Positions 46,646-56,081 are shown, counted from the first letter of the stretch. The stretch: DNA of 64,000 nucleotides from Anaeromassilibacillus sp. An172 (GCF_002160515.1 NZ_NFKS01000014.1:1-64000), one strand, 5' to 3'. The notes: generated by a model from the sequence alone, not told the origin. Program-made: numbers and translations.

Positions 46646-46987
46646 ATGAGTGATGCCCTCACTTTAAAAGAAAAAAGAGAATTTTCCAGAGCTTATAAGA
46701 GAGGCAGATCTTTTGTAAGCCCTTTGCTTGTGACATATGTAATTAAAAATAATTCAAATAACCTGCGTTACGGAATCACTACCGGTAAAAAAATCGGAAA
46801 AGCTGTCCAAAGAAACAGAGCCAGAAGAGTGATAAGGGCGGCTTTTTATATGCTTGAGGGAAATCTCAAACAGGGGTACGACATTGTCTTTGTTGCCAGA
46901 GGCAAAACACCCTATGTAAAAAGCACGGAAGTTTTAAGTTGTATGCAAAGTCATTTGAAAACTGCGGGATTGATTATTGAAGACTAA
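46646..46987 (+). CDS. rnpA: Ribonuclease P protein component
   Basis: A 113-residue basic protein that helps the RNase P RNA cut tRNA leaders. The family motif RNRARRVIRAAF is clear, as are LKEKREFSRAYKRGRS and YGITTGKKIGKAV. ATG 46646 is chosen behind AAGGTG; a GTG three codons upstream lies in the ribosome site. Confidence 0.93.
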   Translation: MSDALTLKEKREFSRAYKRGRSFVSPLLVTYVIKNNSNNLRYGITTGKKIGKAVQRNRARRVIRAAFYMLEGNLKQGYDIVFVARGKTPYVKSTEVLSCMQSHLKTAGLIIED

Positions 46988-47044
46988 AGGTCGCTTATTT
47001 AAGATTATAAAATTTCGGATTGTTTGGTTATTAAGACTTTGGTT

Positions 47045-47281
47045 ATGAAACAGATTCTATTACAGCTTATAAAATTTTATAGGAAAAATATTTCTCCAAG
47101 GACTTCTCCTAAGTGCAAATATTATCCCACTTGTTCCCAGTACGGACTGGAAGCTATAGAGCGTTTCGGCGCTTTTAAAGGAAGCCTTCTCACCGTTTGG
47201 AGAATTTTAAGATGTAATCCTTTTTCAAAGGGCGGGTATGACCCCGTTCCGGAAAAGAAAAATGAAAAAAGGAAAAGCTAA
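47045..47281 (+). CDS. yidD: Membrane protein insertion efficiency factor YidD
   Basis: A 78-residue YidD protein with the family core [27 protein letters not shown] and [14 protein letters not shown]. It aids YidC-dependent membrane insertion. The start (MKQILLQ) is chosen by family length; the ribosome site is weak, so coupling to rnpA is possible. yidC starts 18 bp downstream. Confidence 0.93.
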   Translation: MKQILLQLIKFYRKNISPRTSPKCKYYPTCSQYGLEAIERFGAFKGSLLTVWRILRCNPFSKGGYDPVPEKKNEKRKS

Positions 47282-47299
47282 ATGTGAGGTAGTTTAACC

Positions 47300-48217
47300 A
47301 TGATGCAAATTTTTAACTACATTGGTTTTATACTGGGCTACTTGCTGTGGTGGCCTTTGCTTATCGTTAAGAACTTCGGTATAGCGATTATTATCTTTAC
47401 ATTGATTATTAAGATAATCACATTCCCGTTTTCTATTAAACAGCAAAAATCTATGGCGGCTAACCAGAAGCTTCAGGAAAAACAGAAGCTTTTGAGAGAA
47501 AAGTACGGAAACGACAGAAACAAGCTTAATCAGGAAATGCAGAAGCTTTACGAGAAAGAGAACACCTCTCCTATGAGCGGATGTATTACTTCCATTTTGC
47601 CTATGCTTGTACTTTTGGGCGTTTTCTACAGTGTTGCCTATCCTCTTACAAATACACTGCATCTTTCATCGGATTCAGTAAACCAGGCTATTGACTTTAT
47701 GAATTCCATTCCGGGACTTCAGCAATCGTCAAACGCATTCTACAGACAGATTGAATTTGTAAATATATTCCCTGCAATTCAGAATTCAAGCTTTGTTCAG
47801 GAAATTTTCTCTGCTTCAGAGATTGCAAACATTTCCATGTTTAACCAGAGCTTTAATTTGCTGGGCTTTGACCTTTTGTCAACTCCAAGTGTTGCCGGCG
47901 GAATTTATTATGCAATTCCTGTTTTGTGTCTTTTGACTTCAATCGGTTCACAGTTCTTACTTACAAAGATACAGGGAAATCAGATGCAGGGATGCATGAA
48001 GGTTATGCTTTTTGTGCTGCCTCTTTTCTCAGCATGGATTGCTCTCAATGTGCCTTCAGCCGTTGGTTTTTACTGGATTGTATCAACCGTACTCAGTTTT
48101 GTTCAGACACTTGTGCTTCAAAAATTCTATAACGCTACAAAAATGGGCGGAAAGATGGAAGCTCAGCATGTTGCACTGCTCCGTTTACAGGAGAAAAATG
48201 CTCAAAAGTTGCAGTAA
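47300..48217 (+). CDS. yidC: Membrane protein insertase YidC/SpoIIIJ
   Basis: A 305-residue insertase with the Firmicutes-type topology of about five to six transmembrane helices and a cytosolic coiled coil (MAANQKLQEKQKLLREKYG...LYEKENTSPMSGC). The periplasmic-facing loop is larger than usual (about 125-175). GAGGTAG precedes the ATG. It works with YidD and the Jag/KhpB protein encoded next. Confidence 0.93.
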   Translation: MMQIFNYIGFILGYLLWWPLLIVKNFGIAIIIFTLIIKIITFPFSIKQQKSMAANQKLQEKQKLLREKYGNDRNKLNQEMQKLYEKENTSPMSGCITSILPMLVLLGVFYSVAYPLTNTLHLSSDSVNQAIDFMNSIPGLQQSSNAFYRQIEFVNIFPAIQNSSFVQEIFSASEIANISMFNQSFNLLGFDLLSTPSVAGGIYYAIPVLCLLTSIGSQFLLTKIQGNQMQGCMKVMLFVLPLFSAWIALNVPSAVGFYWIVSTVLSFVQTLVLQKFYNATKMGGKMEAQHVALLRLQEKNAQKLQ

Positions 48218-48339
48218 AACAGCGAACAAAACAAATATTTTTTAAATAGGAAATTTATCCGAGCATTCGGATTATATACAGAAAGAAATTTAAAATCTGA
48301 AATTCATAAATTCATGATTTGTTCCGAGAAGGTGAAATT

Positions 48340-49155
48340 TTGATTAAGGAAGCTATCGGAGTAGGAGCAACTGTGGATGAAGCAAGAGAAAACGCTTGCA
48401 GAGAACTCGGCGTAGAAACCTTTGAAACCGAGTTTGAAATCCTCAAAATGCCCGAAAAGAAGAAATTAGGATTATTTGGCGGCAGCCCTGCCAAGGTAAG
48501 AGTTTACATAGAGATCAGCCCTGTTGATACAGCAGTTGAGTATCTCAAAAATGTGCTCGACGCTATGGGGGCTAAAAATCTTACAGTAGAAAAACATGAC
48601 AAGGAAGACGGTGTAGAAATCTCCATCGAGGGAGAAGACGTAGGGTACGTTATCGGCAGAAGAGGGGAAACTTTGGACGCATTGCAGTATCTTACCGGAC
48701 TTGTTGCAAATCATGTTGACAACAACTATTACAGAATTACTCTGAATACAGGAAACTACAGAGAAAAGAGAGAGGAAACTCTCGCTATTTTGGGCAGAAA
48801 ACTTGCCTTTAAAGCTGTTAAAACCGGTTCAAAAACCTCTTTGGAGCCTATGAACCCTTATGAGAGAAGAATAATTCATACAGCGGTTCAGAAAGTAAAC
48901 GGCGCAATATCCTGGAGTGAGGGAGAAAACGCCGCCCGCCACGTGGTAATCGGTCCGGATCCAAAAGCACCGAAGCCACAGCGCAGAAATCAGAGAGGCG
49001 GAAAGTACGGTCAGAAAGGCCGTTATAATAAGTTCTCCGGTTCTAAAAGGGGCAGCTTTGATAAAAAGCGCACCGACACAGACAAGCCGGCAGTAGAGCG
49101 CAAGCCTTTAAACGAAGGCGGAGCAACCGGACTTTACGGCAGAATTGATAAATAA
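48340..49155 (+). CDS. jag: RNA-binding protein Jag/KhpB
   Basis: A 271-residue protein with an N-terminal Jag domain (KEAIGVGATVDEARENACRELG), a KH domain (VGYVIGRRGETLDALQYL), an R3H domain (MNPYERRIIHTAV, then SEGENAARHVVI) and a basic Gly/Lys-rich tail. KhpB proteins bind many RNAs. The TTG at 48340 is chosen behind GAAGGTG. Confidence 0.92.
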   Translation: MIKEAIGVGATVDEARENACRELGVETFETEFEILKMPEKKKLGLFGGSPAKVRVYIEISPVDTAVEYLKNVLDAMGAKNLTVEKHDKEDGVEISIEGEDVGYVIGRRGETLDALQYLTGLVANHVDNNYYRITLNTGNYREKREETLAILGRKLAFKAVKTGSKTSLEPMNPYERRIIHTAVQKVNGAISWSEGENAARHVVIGPDPKAPKPQRRNQRGGKYGQKGRYNKFSGSKRGSFDKKRTDTDKPAVERKPLNEGGATGLYGRIDK

Positions 49156-49161
49156 TTATTA

Positions 49162-49195
49162 AGGACGGAGATGAAAAACATTTCCGTCCTTATTT
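49162..49195 (+). terminator. jag terminator
   Basis: AAGGACGGA and TTTCCGTCCTT form a hairpin followed by ATTTTTT. Confidence 0.8.
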
Positions 49196-49197
49196 TT

Positions 49198-49312
49198 TAA
49201 TTCCGCCGTGTTTTTTATATCCGCCGTGGGAAGGGTTTGTTTTAAAGGTTGGATTGTGCGCACGGCGGGTCAAAGGGTTGGTTTTACGTTTTGGAGTGGT
49301 TATCTCTGAGTT
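49198..49312 (-). repeat. Modular hairpin repeat, GCCGTG stem
   Basis: A duplicated start (CCGCCGTG twice), a partner CACGGCGG, and a decayed arm (TTGGAGTGGTTATCTC). Starts right after the jag terminator. Confidence 0.75.
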
Positions 49313-49420
49313 AGAATATTATACTATTATATTTAATATAAATATATATATTCAAATAGGAAATATCAGAAGTATATAATAAACGATTATTTAGAGAGAA
49401 TATTAAAGTGTGAAATTTAG

Positions 49421-49436
49421 TGTTTCACGTGAAACA
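49421..49436. other. parS: parS site
   Basis: Exact TGTTTCACGTGAAACA, the ParB/Spo0J centromere sequence. Confidence 0.95.
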
Positions 49437-49515
49437 TTGTATTTGATTTTTATTGACAGATTAGCCCTATTAGTGAAAGAATATAGATGAGAAACAAATA
49501 AATAGATAATAAAAC

Positions 49516-49531
49516 TGTTTCACGTGAAACA
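49516..49531. other. parS: parS site
   Basis: Exact 16-bp parS, 95 bp from the previous site. Confidence 0.95.
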
Positions 49532-49544
49532 AAAAAGTCAAATA

Positions 49545-49722
49545 AGAGCGAGCCATTCAAAAAATAAGAAAAAGGTTTCGCCCGACCTGGAATGATGTTA
49601 ATTTTAAGAATAGGCTTTTGCAGGTCGGAAATAAAAATCTTCGTCAGGAAAAGGAAGTTTAAACCGCCGCATAAAAGAGGTTTTCCGACAGATGAACCTG
49701 TCCAAGGCGGAAATAAAAGAGA
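49545..49722 (+). repeat. Modular hairpin repeat plus family-2 module before mnmE
   Basis: Arm GCGAGCCATTC, a CCGACCTG/CAGGTCGG cassette, then a family-2 module (CTTCGTCAGGAAAAGG through CCTGTCCAAGGCGG, about 49640-49712) leading into the mnmE leader. Confidence 0.88.
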
Positions 49723-49751
49723 CGGAATTAAAAATAAGAAAGGAAAATATT

Positions 49752-51122
49752 ATGAATGAGTTTGATACTGTTGCGGCTATAAGTACGGCGCAGGGTGCCG
49801 GCGGTATAGGCGTTATAAGAATTTCCGGCGACAGTGCCGTTGAAATTGCAGATAAAGTTTTTAAATCAGCAGGCGGAAAGAAGCTTTCAGAACTTAAAGG
49901 TTATACCGCACTTTACGGAAAGGTGTACGACGGGGAACAGTGTATCGACGAGGTTGTTTCACTTGTTTTCAAAGCCCCTCACAGCTATACCGGAGAGGAT
50001 GTTGTGGAGATTTCCTGCCACGGCGGAATTTTTGTAACCCGTGAGGTTTTGAGAACTGTTTTGAAAAACGGCGCAAGACTTGCCGAAGCCGGAGAATTTA
50101 CAAAAAGAGCTTTCCTGAACGGAAAAACAGATTTGACAGAAGCTGAATCAGTAATGGATATAATCGGCGCAAAAAGCCGAGCTGCCGCAAGAGCTGCGCT
50201 TTCCGTTCGTGAAGGAGCTTTGAGAAAGAGAATAGACAAGGTAAAAGAGGATATCTTAACCAGAACAGCACATTTGCAGGCTTGGGCAGATTATCCCGAG
50301 GAGGATATTCCGGAAGTTTCTTTTGAAGCATTGGAAAACAGCATAAAGGAGTCTGAAAAGGAACTCAATGACCTTTTGAAAACCTATGATGTAGGACAGG
50401 CGGTAAAAGAGGGTATTGACACAGTAATTGTTGGAAGACCGAATGTAGGAAAGTCAACAATAATGAATCTCCTTGCCGGCTGTGAAAAGAGCATTGTCAC
50501 AGAAATTCCGGGAACAACCAGAGATATCATAGAAGAAACTGTGGTTTTGGGCGATGTTATTTTAAGACTCAGCGACACCGCCGGAATAAGAGATACCGAC
50601 AACAAGGTTGAACAGATAGGTGTTTCAAGGGCAAAGGAGAGAATAAAAAACTGCGGACTTGTTTTAGCTGTCTTTGACAACTCATCAAAGCTCAACGATG
50701 ACGACATGGAGCTTTTAGAAGAACTGAAAGGAACTCCATGTATTGCAGTTGTAAACAAGACCGACCTTGAAAAAGAACTGGACGACAACATTATAAAGGA
50801 CTATGTAAAGAAGATAGTCTACATTTCAGCCGCCAACAACACAGGACTTGAAAGTCTTACAGAAGCAGTAACGGAAATCTGCGGAGCTGAAAACTTTGAC
50901 CCATCCCAGGGAATACTTTCCAACGAAAGACAAAGGGACGCTGTATTAAATTCTTTAAAATCCTTAAAAGAAGCGAAAGAAGCCTTAGAAATGGGAATGA
51001 CCTACGATGCAGTTACAGTTTCCCTTGAGGATGCAATCTCCTGCATCTTGGAGCTGACCGGCGAGCGAGTAAGCGAAACTGTAGTAGACCGAGTATTCCA
51101 CAACTTCTGTGTCGGCAAATGA
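49752..51122 (+). CDS. mnmE: tRNA modification GTPase MnmE
   Basis: A 456-residue GTPase that with MnmG makes the cmnm5 group on U34 of tRNA. The N-terminal folate-binding domain opens DTVAAISTAQGAGGIGVIRISG; the G domain has GRPNVGKST, GTTRD, DTAG and NKTD; the C-terminal catalytic Cys is in NFCVGK. The ATG at 49752 is chosen behind AAAGGA; the frame extends 20 codons up into the repeat. mnmG follows after an 891-bp repeat-filled gap. Confidence 0.95.
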   Translation: MNEFDTVAAISTAQGAGGIGVIRISGDSAVEIADKVFKSAGGKKLSELKGYTALYGKVYDGEQCIDEVVSLVFKAPHSYTGEDVVEISCHGGIFVTREVLRTVLKNGARLAEAGEFTKRAFLNGKTDLTEAESVMDIIGAKSRAAARAALSVREGALRKRIDKVKEDILTRTAHLQAWADYPEEDIPEVSFEALENSIKESEKELNDLLKTYDVGQAVKEGIDTVIVGRPNVGKSTIMNLLAGCEKSIVTEIPGTTRDIIEETVVLGDVILRLSDTAGIRDTDNKVEQIGVSRAKERIKNCGLVLAVFDNSSKLNDDDMELLEELKGTPCIAVVNKTDLEKELDDNIIKDYVKKIVYISAANNTGLESLTEAVTEICGAENFDPSQGILSNERQRDAVLNSLKSLKEAKEALEMGMTYDAVTVSLEDAISCILELTGERVSETVVDRVFHNFCVGK

Positions 51123-51125
51123 TTT

Positions 51126-51338
51126 TTAGCTCCGCCTTGGATGACTTTTCTATGGCAGTCACCGTTCGTTTGTGCGGCGGGTAAGAGTTTGATTTATTAT
51201 TGGGCATAGCTATTCTCTTTTTTAACTCTGCTTTTTTTTAGTTCTGCCTTGGATGACTTTGCATTGTCAGTTGGTGCACGTTATGGGTTGGGCGAGTGTT
51301 TGTTTCATTATTTAGAGTGGCTATTCTCGCAATTAAGT
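51126..51338 (-). repeat. Decayed modular repeats
   Basis: Two degraded units, each starting CTCCGCCTTGGATGACTTT or TTCTGCCTTGGATGACTTT, with remnants of the GGGCGAG and GGAATGGCT arms. Starts 3 nt after the mnmE stop. Confidence 0.6.
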
Positions 51339-51424
51339 TTTTTATTAACATTGTATTAAAGAAATGTTGATAAAAAATCGATTTAAAATCAGCGATGTTA
51401 CTTTGTAAAAAATAAACCTCAGCC

Positions 51425-51641
51425 GTAGGGGCGGATTGAAATATCCGCCCGGTCGCAGTAGGGTTTATGATAAAAATAAGTCAGGTTATTAAGATAATTT
51501 TAATTTAAAGATGAACCAAATCCACATTTATTAAAAAATATTTTGTGGGTTTGGTTTTGTTATATGACATCATCTTTGTAAATGGACATAGTTTTATCAT
51601 TTACCGTTGTATTACCGGGCGGATATATAATCCGCCCCTAC
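51425..51641. mobile_element. MITE-like unit bounded by inverted palindromes
   Basis: The left end GTAGGGGCGGATT...ATATCCGCCCGGT (51425-51453) is repeated inverted at the right end (51614-51641). About 160 bp lie between and encode nothing. Each terminus is itself a hairpin. Target duplications were not found. Confidence 0.5.
51514..51562 (+). terminator. Terminator-like hairpin
   Basis: AACCAAATCCACA pairs with TGTGGGTTTGGTT (one G-T pair), followed by TTGTT. It may end mnmE transcripts about 390 nt downstream of the stop. Confidence 0.55.
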
Positions 51642-51738
51642 AAATATTATTCTATAAAAGAATTATAGTAAATAAAAGTTTCCACATTGTATTGAAGCAA
51701 TGTGGAAAAAATTTTAAATAACAAAAAAGAAAGCTAAC

Positions 51739-51840
51739 TGAGAGCGAACCATTCCAAAGATTGCAGAAAAGGTCTCGCCCGCCTTGGAACGAAAGTTGAT
51801 TTATACTTTAACCTCTGCAAGGCGGAAATAAAAAATACGG
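51739..51840 (+). repeat. Modular hairpin repeat, one cassette
   Basis: Arm GCGAACCATTCC, stem CCGCCTTG/CAAGGCGG. Confidence 0.88.
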
Positions 51841-51902
51841 ATATAAAATTATTGATTAAAAAACATTTTTGTTGTATGATTGTGTAAGTAAAAAAGTTAA
51901 AT

Positions 51903-51993
51903 GAGAGAGAGCCATTCTAAAGATTAAGGAAAAGGTCTCGCCCGCCTTGAAACGACGTTTATTTTTAAATTAAACCTTTGCAAGGCGGATATA
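51903..51993 (+). repeat. Modular hairpin repeat, one cassette, before mnmG
   Basis: Arm GAGAGCCATTC, stem CCGCCTTG/CAAGGCGG, inner arms GTTTA/TAAAC. It ends 7 nt before the mnmG ribosome site. Confidence 0.9.
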
Positions 51994-52013
51994 AAATAAA
52001 AGGAGAGTAGAGG

Positions 52014-53915
52014 ATGAATTATTTTGGTGGAAGTTATGATGTGGCTGTAATTGGTGCAGGTCACGCCGGAATTGAAGCAGCACTTGCTGCTGCAAGGCTT
52101 GGCTGTAATACAGTTGTGTTTACAATAAATCTTGACGCCGTGGGCAACTGCCCCTGCAATCCCTCTATCGGAGGTACAGCTAAGGGTCACCTTGTACGTG
52201 AGGTTGATGCTTTGGGCGGTGAGATGGGAAAGACCGCAGATGAAAGCCTTTTGCAGATGCGTATGCTCAATAGAGGCAAAGGCCCTGCCGTTCACTCTTT
52301 GAGAGCACAGATTGACCGCCGCCAATATGCTCAGATAATGAAACACAAGCTGGAGCTTCAGCCGAACCTTGAATTGAAGCAGGCTGAAATAGTTTCAATT
52401 AAGAAATCCGATGATTTTGAAAATGACGGTATGTGGGTTCTTGAAACAAGAATGAACGCAGAAATTTATGCCAAAACCGTTATTATAGCAACAGGAACAT
52501 TTTTGGGCGGCAAAATATTTATCGGTGAGGTTTCCTATGAGAGCGGCCCGGACGGAATTTTCCCGGCAACATTTTTGGGTCAGAGCCTTAAAGAATTGGG
52601 ACTTCCCCTTAGAAGATTTAAAACAGGAACTCCTGCACGAGTGCTTAAAAGAAGCATAGATTTTTCCGACTTGGAGGTTCAGGAGGGCGACGAGCCTGTT
52701 ATTCCTTTTTCCTATGAAACAGAAGAGGGAAGCCTTGAAAATAAGGTTGTCTGCCATGTAAGCTGGACAAACCTTGAAACAAAAAAGATTATCTTGGACA
52801 ATATCCACCGTTCACCACTTTACGGAGGAAAGATTGAGGGTGTAGGCCCACGTTACTGCCCGAGCCTTGAAGATAAGATTGTAAGATTTTCAGAAAAGGA
52901 AAGACACCAGCTTTTCATAGAACCATGCGGAATTGATACAGAGGAAATGTACTTGCAGGGAATGTCCTCGTCATTGCCGGAGGAGGTTCAGCTTAAATTT
53001 TATCATTCCATAAAGGGACTTGAAAACGCTGTTATAATGCGTCCGGCTTACGCCATTGAATACGACTGCGTTGACCCGCTGGCAATGAACGCAACACTGG
53101 AATTTAAGGATTTTCCGGGACTGTACGGAGCAGGACAGTTCAACGGTTCAAGCGGATATGAAGAGGCGGCAGCTCAGGGACTTGTTGCAGGTATCAACGC
53201 AGCAATGAAGGTTTTGGGAAAAGAAAGCCTTGTGCTTGACCGTGCTTCCTCATATATAGGAACACTTATAGACGATCTTGTAACAAAGGGAGCAAACGAT
53301 CCATACAGAATGATGACATCCCGAAGCGAATACAGACTTATTCTCCGTCAGGACAACGCCGACGAAAGACTTACACCAATCGGCAGAAAGATAGGACTTG
53401 TAACCGACAGCCGCTGGGAAAGCTTTTTGGAAAGACAGAAAATCAAGGCTGAGGAGATGAAGAGAATAGAAAAGGTTGTTTTCTCACCTTCAGAGGAGTT
53501 AAACAATATACTTGTTTCACGTGAAACATCTCCTGTAACCTCAGGTGTAAGAATGATAGACCTTTTGAAAAGACCGCAGATTGATTATAAATGCCTTGAA
53601 TCTCTTGATACAGGAAGACCGAATATAAGCGAAAGCATATTCAGTCAGGTTGAAACCGAGATTAAGTACGAGGGTTATATTAAGAAGCAGATTGCCCAGG
53701 TTGAGCAGATGAGAAAGCTTGAAAGCAAAAAGCTTCCTACAGATGTGGACTATAAAACAATTATAGGCTTGAGACTTGAGGCTCAGGAAAAGCTCAATAA
53801 GGTAAAGCCATTGAATATAGGACAGGCTTCCAGAATTTCCGGAGTTTCTCCTGCTGATATAAGCGTTCTGCTTATTTGGCTTGCTCAGAGAAAAAACAGA
53901 AAAGCAGATAACTAA
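52014..53915 (+). CDS. mnmG: tRNA U34 modification enzyme MnmG
   Basis: A 633-residue FAD enzyme partner of MnmE. The FAD-binding start YDVAVIGAGHAGIEAALAAARLG, the CNPSIGGTAKGHLVREVDALGGEMG signature and GTPARV are visible; length is standard. AAAAGGAGAG precedes the ATG. A parS site lies inside the gene (53513-53528) and is translated as part of LVSRETSP. Confidence 0.96.
   Translation: MNYFGGSYDVAVIGAGHAGIEAALAAARLGCNTVVFTINLDAVGNCPCNPSIGGTAKGHLVREVDALGGEMGKTADESLLQMRMLNRGKGPAVHSLRAQIDRRQYAQIMKHKLELQPNLELKQAEIVSIKKSDDFENDGMWVLETRMNAEIYAKTVIIATGTFLGGKIFIGEVSYESGPDGIFPATFLGQSLKELGLPLRRFKTGTPARVLKRSIDFSDLEVQEGDEPVIPFSYETEEGSLENKVVCHVSWTNLETKKIILDNIHRSPLYGGKIEGVGPRYCPSLEDKIVRFSEKERHQLFIEPCGIDTEEMYLQGMSSSLPEEVQLKFYHSIKGLENAVIMRPAYAIEYDCVDPLAMNATLEFKDFPGLYGAGQFNGSSGYEEAAAQGLVAGINAAMKVLGKESLVLDRASSYIGTLIDDLVTKGANDPYRMMTSRSEYRLILRQDNADERLTPIGRKIGLVTDSRWESFLERQKIKAEEMKRIEKVVFSPSEELNNILVSRETSPVTSGVRMIDLLKRPQIDYKCLESLDTGRPNISESIFSQVETEIKYEGYIKKQIAQVEQMRKLESKKLPTDVDYKTIIGLRLEAQEKLNKVKPLNIGQASRISGVSPADISVLLIWLAQRKNRKADN
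53513..53528. other. parS: parS site inside mnmG
   Basis: Exact TGTTTCACGTGAAACA within the coding sequence. Confidence 0.93.
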
Positions 53916-53925
53916 AGGTGAATCT

Positions 53926-54633
53926 ATGAGTGAATTTACAGATATTTTAAAAGCAAGGGGAGAGGAAAACGAAATTGTATTTTCCGAAACCCAGCTTCAG
54001 CAGTTTGAAATATATTTTAAAACTCTGGTGGAATGGAACGAGTTTATGAACCTTACCGCCATAACCGATATGGACGGAGTGGCTTTAAAGCATTTTGTGG
54101 ACAGCGTTATAATGCTGAAATATGCGGAAGTTCCTCAGAACTGCAAAATGGTTGACGTGGGAACCGGAGCGGGATTTCCATCTGTTCCACTGAAAATCAT
54201 GCGGCCGGATATAGAGCTTACATTGCTTGATAGTCTTAATAAAAGACTTAAATTTTTAGCGGAGCTTTGCGAAAGGCTGGGTATTACCTGCGAGATAGTA
54301 CATTCAAGAGCTGAGGACGGGGGAGCAACCGAAACCTATCACGAAAAATTTGATATGGCTGTTTCCCGAGCGGTTGCCGTCATGGAGAAGCTTTCCGGCT
54401 ATTGTCTGCCCTTTGTAAAGAAAGGCGGAAGGCTGGTTGCTTTAAAAGGCCCTGCATTATCCGAGGAGCTTGAAAAGGGAAAAGCAGAAATTGAAAAGCA
54501 CGGGGGAAAGGTTTCTGCCGTACATGAATACGAGCTGAAAGACGCAGGGGAAAGAACCATAGTTGAGGTTCAAAAAATAAGAAGCGTACCCGTTGCCAAA
54601 AAAGGCTCAAACAAAAAGAAGAAAAAAAGATAA
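53926..54633 (+). CDS. rsmG: 16S rRNA m7G527 methyltransferase RsmG
   Basis: A 235-residue SAM methyltransferase that modifies G527 of 16S rRNA. The SAM motif VDVGTGAGFPSVPLKI is clear, as are LLDSLNKRLKFL and SRAVAVMEKL. The ATG at 53926 is chosen behind AAAGGTG, 10 nt after the mnmG stop. A Lys-rich tail ends the protein. Confidence 0.95.
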   Translation: MSEFTDILKARGEENEIVFSETQLQQFEIYFKTLVEWNEFMNLTAITDMDGVALKHFVDSVIMLKYAEVPQNCKMVDVGTGAGFPSVPLKIMRPDIELTLLDSLNKRLKFLAELCERLGITCEIVHSRAEDGGATETYHEKFDMAVSRAVAVMEKLSGYCLPFVKKGGRLVALKGPALSEELEKGKAEIEKHGGKVSAVHEYELKDAGERTIVEVQKIRSVPVAKKGSNKKKKKR

Positions 54634-54635
54634 TG

Positions 54636-54677
54636 AAAAACCTTATGTCATTGATATTCAGCGGCATAAGGTTTTTT
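54636..54677 (+). terminator. rsmG terminator
   Basis: AAAAACCTTATG pairs with CATAAGGTTTTT, followed by TGAG. Confidence 0.75.
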
Positions 54678-54794
54678 GAGTTTATTCATTATAAAAGAAC
54701 AAAAAACAATTTTTTATTTGCACAGGGAACGACAGAAAATTTGCTTCCGATGGTTTATTATATACCTGTAACATTCCTGCGGAGGTGAAAGCGG

Positions 54795-55640
54795 TTGAAC
54801 TTTATTTCAAAAGACGGCAATAAGGTAGTGGACATACCTATAAGGCAGATCCGACCAAATCAAAGTCAGCCGCGAAAAACCTTTAAGGACGAAGAGCTGA
54901 ACTCCCTTGCCGCTTCCATAGAGGAAAACGGCATACTCCAGCCCCTGACAGTAAGAAGACTAAATCTTCAGGAATACGAGCTGGTTGCAGGAGAGCGCAG
55001 GCTCAGAGCGGCAGTGATTGCAGGTCTTAAAAGAGTTCCATGTATTGTGATAAAATGCACAGACAGGGAGTCGGCGATATTTGCGCTTCTTGAAAATCTG
55101 CAAAGGTCTGACTTGGGAATGTTCGAAGAAGCAAGAGGAATTTCACGGCTTATAAGGAAGTACAACCTTACACAGGAGGAAGCGGCGGCAAAGCTTGGAA
55201 AAAAGCAAAGCACCGTTGCCAACAAGCTCAGGCTTTTAAAGCTTACCATGGACGAGCAGGACTGGATAAATCAAGCCGGTCTTTCTGAACGCCACGCAAG
55301 GGCTCTTCTGAGAATAGCAGATGAAAATCTGAGAAAGGAAGCTCTAAGCAAGGTTATAAGCGAAAGTCTGAACATAAACCAAACCGAAGAGCTTGTGGAC
55401 AACATCATCAGCAGCAGTTTTATCGCCGTTGACGACAAGCACAGAAAGAAACGTGTTGTCATAAAAGATGTGAGAATTTTCATTAACACCATAAACAAAG
55501 CCGTTGACACAATGCGGCTGGCAGGTATCAACGCCGTTAGCAAGCGTGCAGAAAACGACGATTACATCGAATACACGGTAAGAATTCCAAAAAATATATC
55601 TTCCAAAAAGGACGACGCAACAGACAACAAAACAGCCTAA
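54795..55640 (+). CDS. noc: ParB-like nucleoid occlusion protein Noc
   Basis: A 281-residue ParB/Spo0J-family protein. The N-terminal CTP-binding ParB domain has NGILQPLTVRR and GERRLRAA, with ENLQRSDLGMFEEA; the HTH region is TQEEAAAKLGKKQSTVANKLRLL. Position between rsmG and soj, and a second ParB downstream, point to Noc, which blocks septation over the nucleoid. TTG start behind GGAGGTG. No clear Noc-box is distinguished from parS in the window. Confidence 0.85.
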   Translation: MNFISKDGNKVVDIPIRQIRPNQSQPRKTFKDEELNSLAASIEENGILQPLTVRRLNLQEYELVAGERRLRAAVIAGLKRVPCIVIKCTDRESAIFALLENLQRSDLGMFEEARGISRLIRKYNLTQEEAAAKLGKKQSTVANKLRLLKLTMDEQDWINQAGLSERHARALLRIADENLRKEALSKVISESLNINQTEELVDNIISSSFIAVDDKHRKKRVVIKDVRIFINTINKAVDTMRLAGINAVSKRAENDDYIEYTVRIPKNISSKKDDATDNKTA

Positions 55641-55762
55641 ATTTTTTACTGTGTACAAGCTTAAATTCCTCAACTAATATGCGTACACCTATTTAATATA
55701 TCTGATTGGGCATCTGCCCTGTCATAGCCACTCATACCCATTTCCTTATCTAACCCCTTGTT

Positions 55763-55795
55763 AAAGGCCTGTGTTCCCCAAAAGCACAGGTCTTT
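55763..55795 (+). terminator. Terminator-like hairpin after noc
   Basis: AAAGGCCTGTG pairs with CACAGGTCTTT, followed by ACTCTTTT. Confidence 0.6.
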
Positions 55796-55797
55796 AC

Positions 55798-55893
55798 TCT
55801 TTTATATCCGACGGGGAAAGGTTAAGCTTGAAATTAACTCACGTTTTCCGTCGGGCGAGACCTTCTGTTTAATCTTCGGAATGGCTTGCTCAC
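55798..55893 (-). repeat. Modular hairpin repeat, GACGG stem
   Basis: Arms CCGACGGGGAAA and TTTTCCGTCGG with inner AAGCTT-type pairing, then GGCGAGACC and GGAATGGCTTGC. Confidence 0.88.
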
Positions 55894-55946
55894 ATAAAGC
55901 TTTTTATTACTCTTTTATATATAAACACACTTTGTATTGGTGGATT

Positions 55947-56042
55947 ATTTTTTGTCTGGCGGTTAAACTCCCATATAAAAAATAAACTGGCGTTGTCAGC
56001 TGGGTGAACCCCTTTCCTTATTTTTGGGAATTGCTCGTCCCT
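55947..56042 (-). repeat. Decayed modular repeat
   Basis: Remnants CTGGCGG...GCTGGGTGAACCCC and GGGAATTGCTCG keep the outline of the element without a paired stem. Confidence 0.5.
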
Positions 56043-56081
56043 ACGGTGGGGCATTGATTTATCAGACACTTGTGTATGTAC

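Larger units (their letters stand above)
51123..52013. other. Repeat-filled gap between mnmE and mnmG
   Basis: An 891-bp gap without a credible gene. In order it holds decayed modular repeats (51126-51338), a 217-bp inverted-repeat unit (51425-51641) with an internal terminator hairpin, and two intact modular repeats (51739-51840, 51903-51993). Confidence 0.7.

Noticed and set aside
49692-49751. N-terminal extension of MnmE (20 codons)
   Set aside because: The first codons come from the family-2 repeat; ATG 49752 has a ribosome site and matches the family start.
51123-51424. Small gene between mnmE and mnmG
   Set aside because: Short frames here have no ribosome sites and lie on recognisable repeat remnants.
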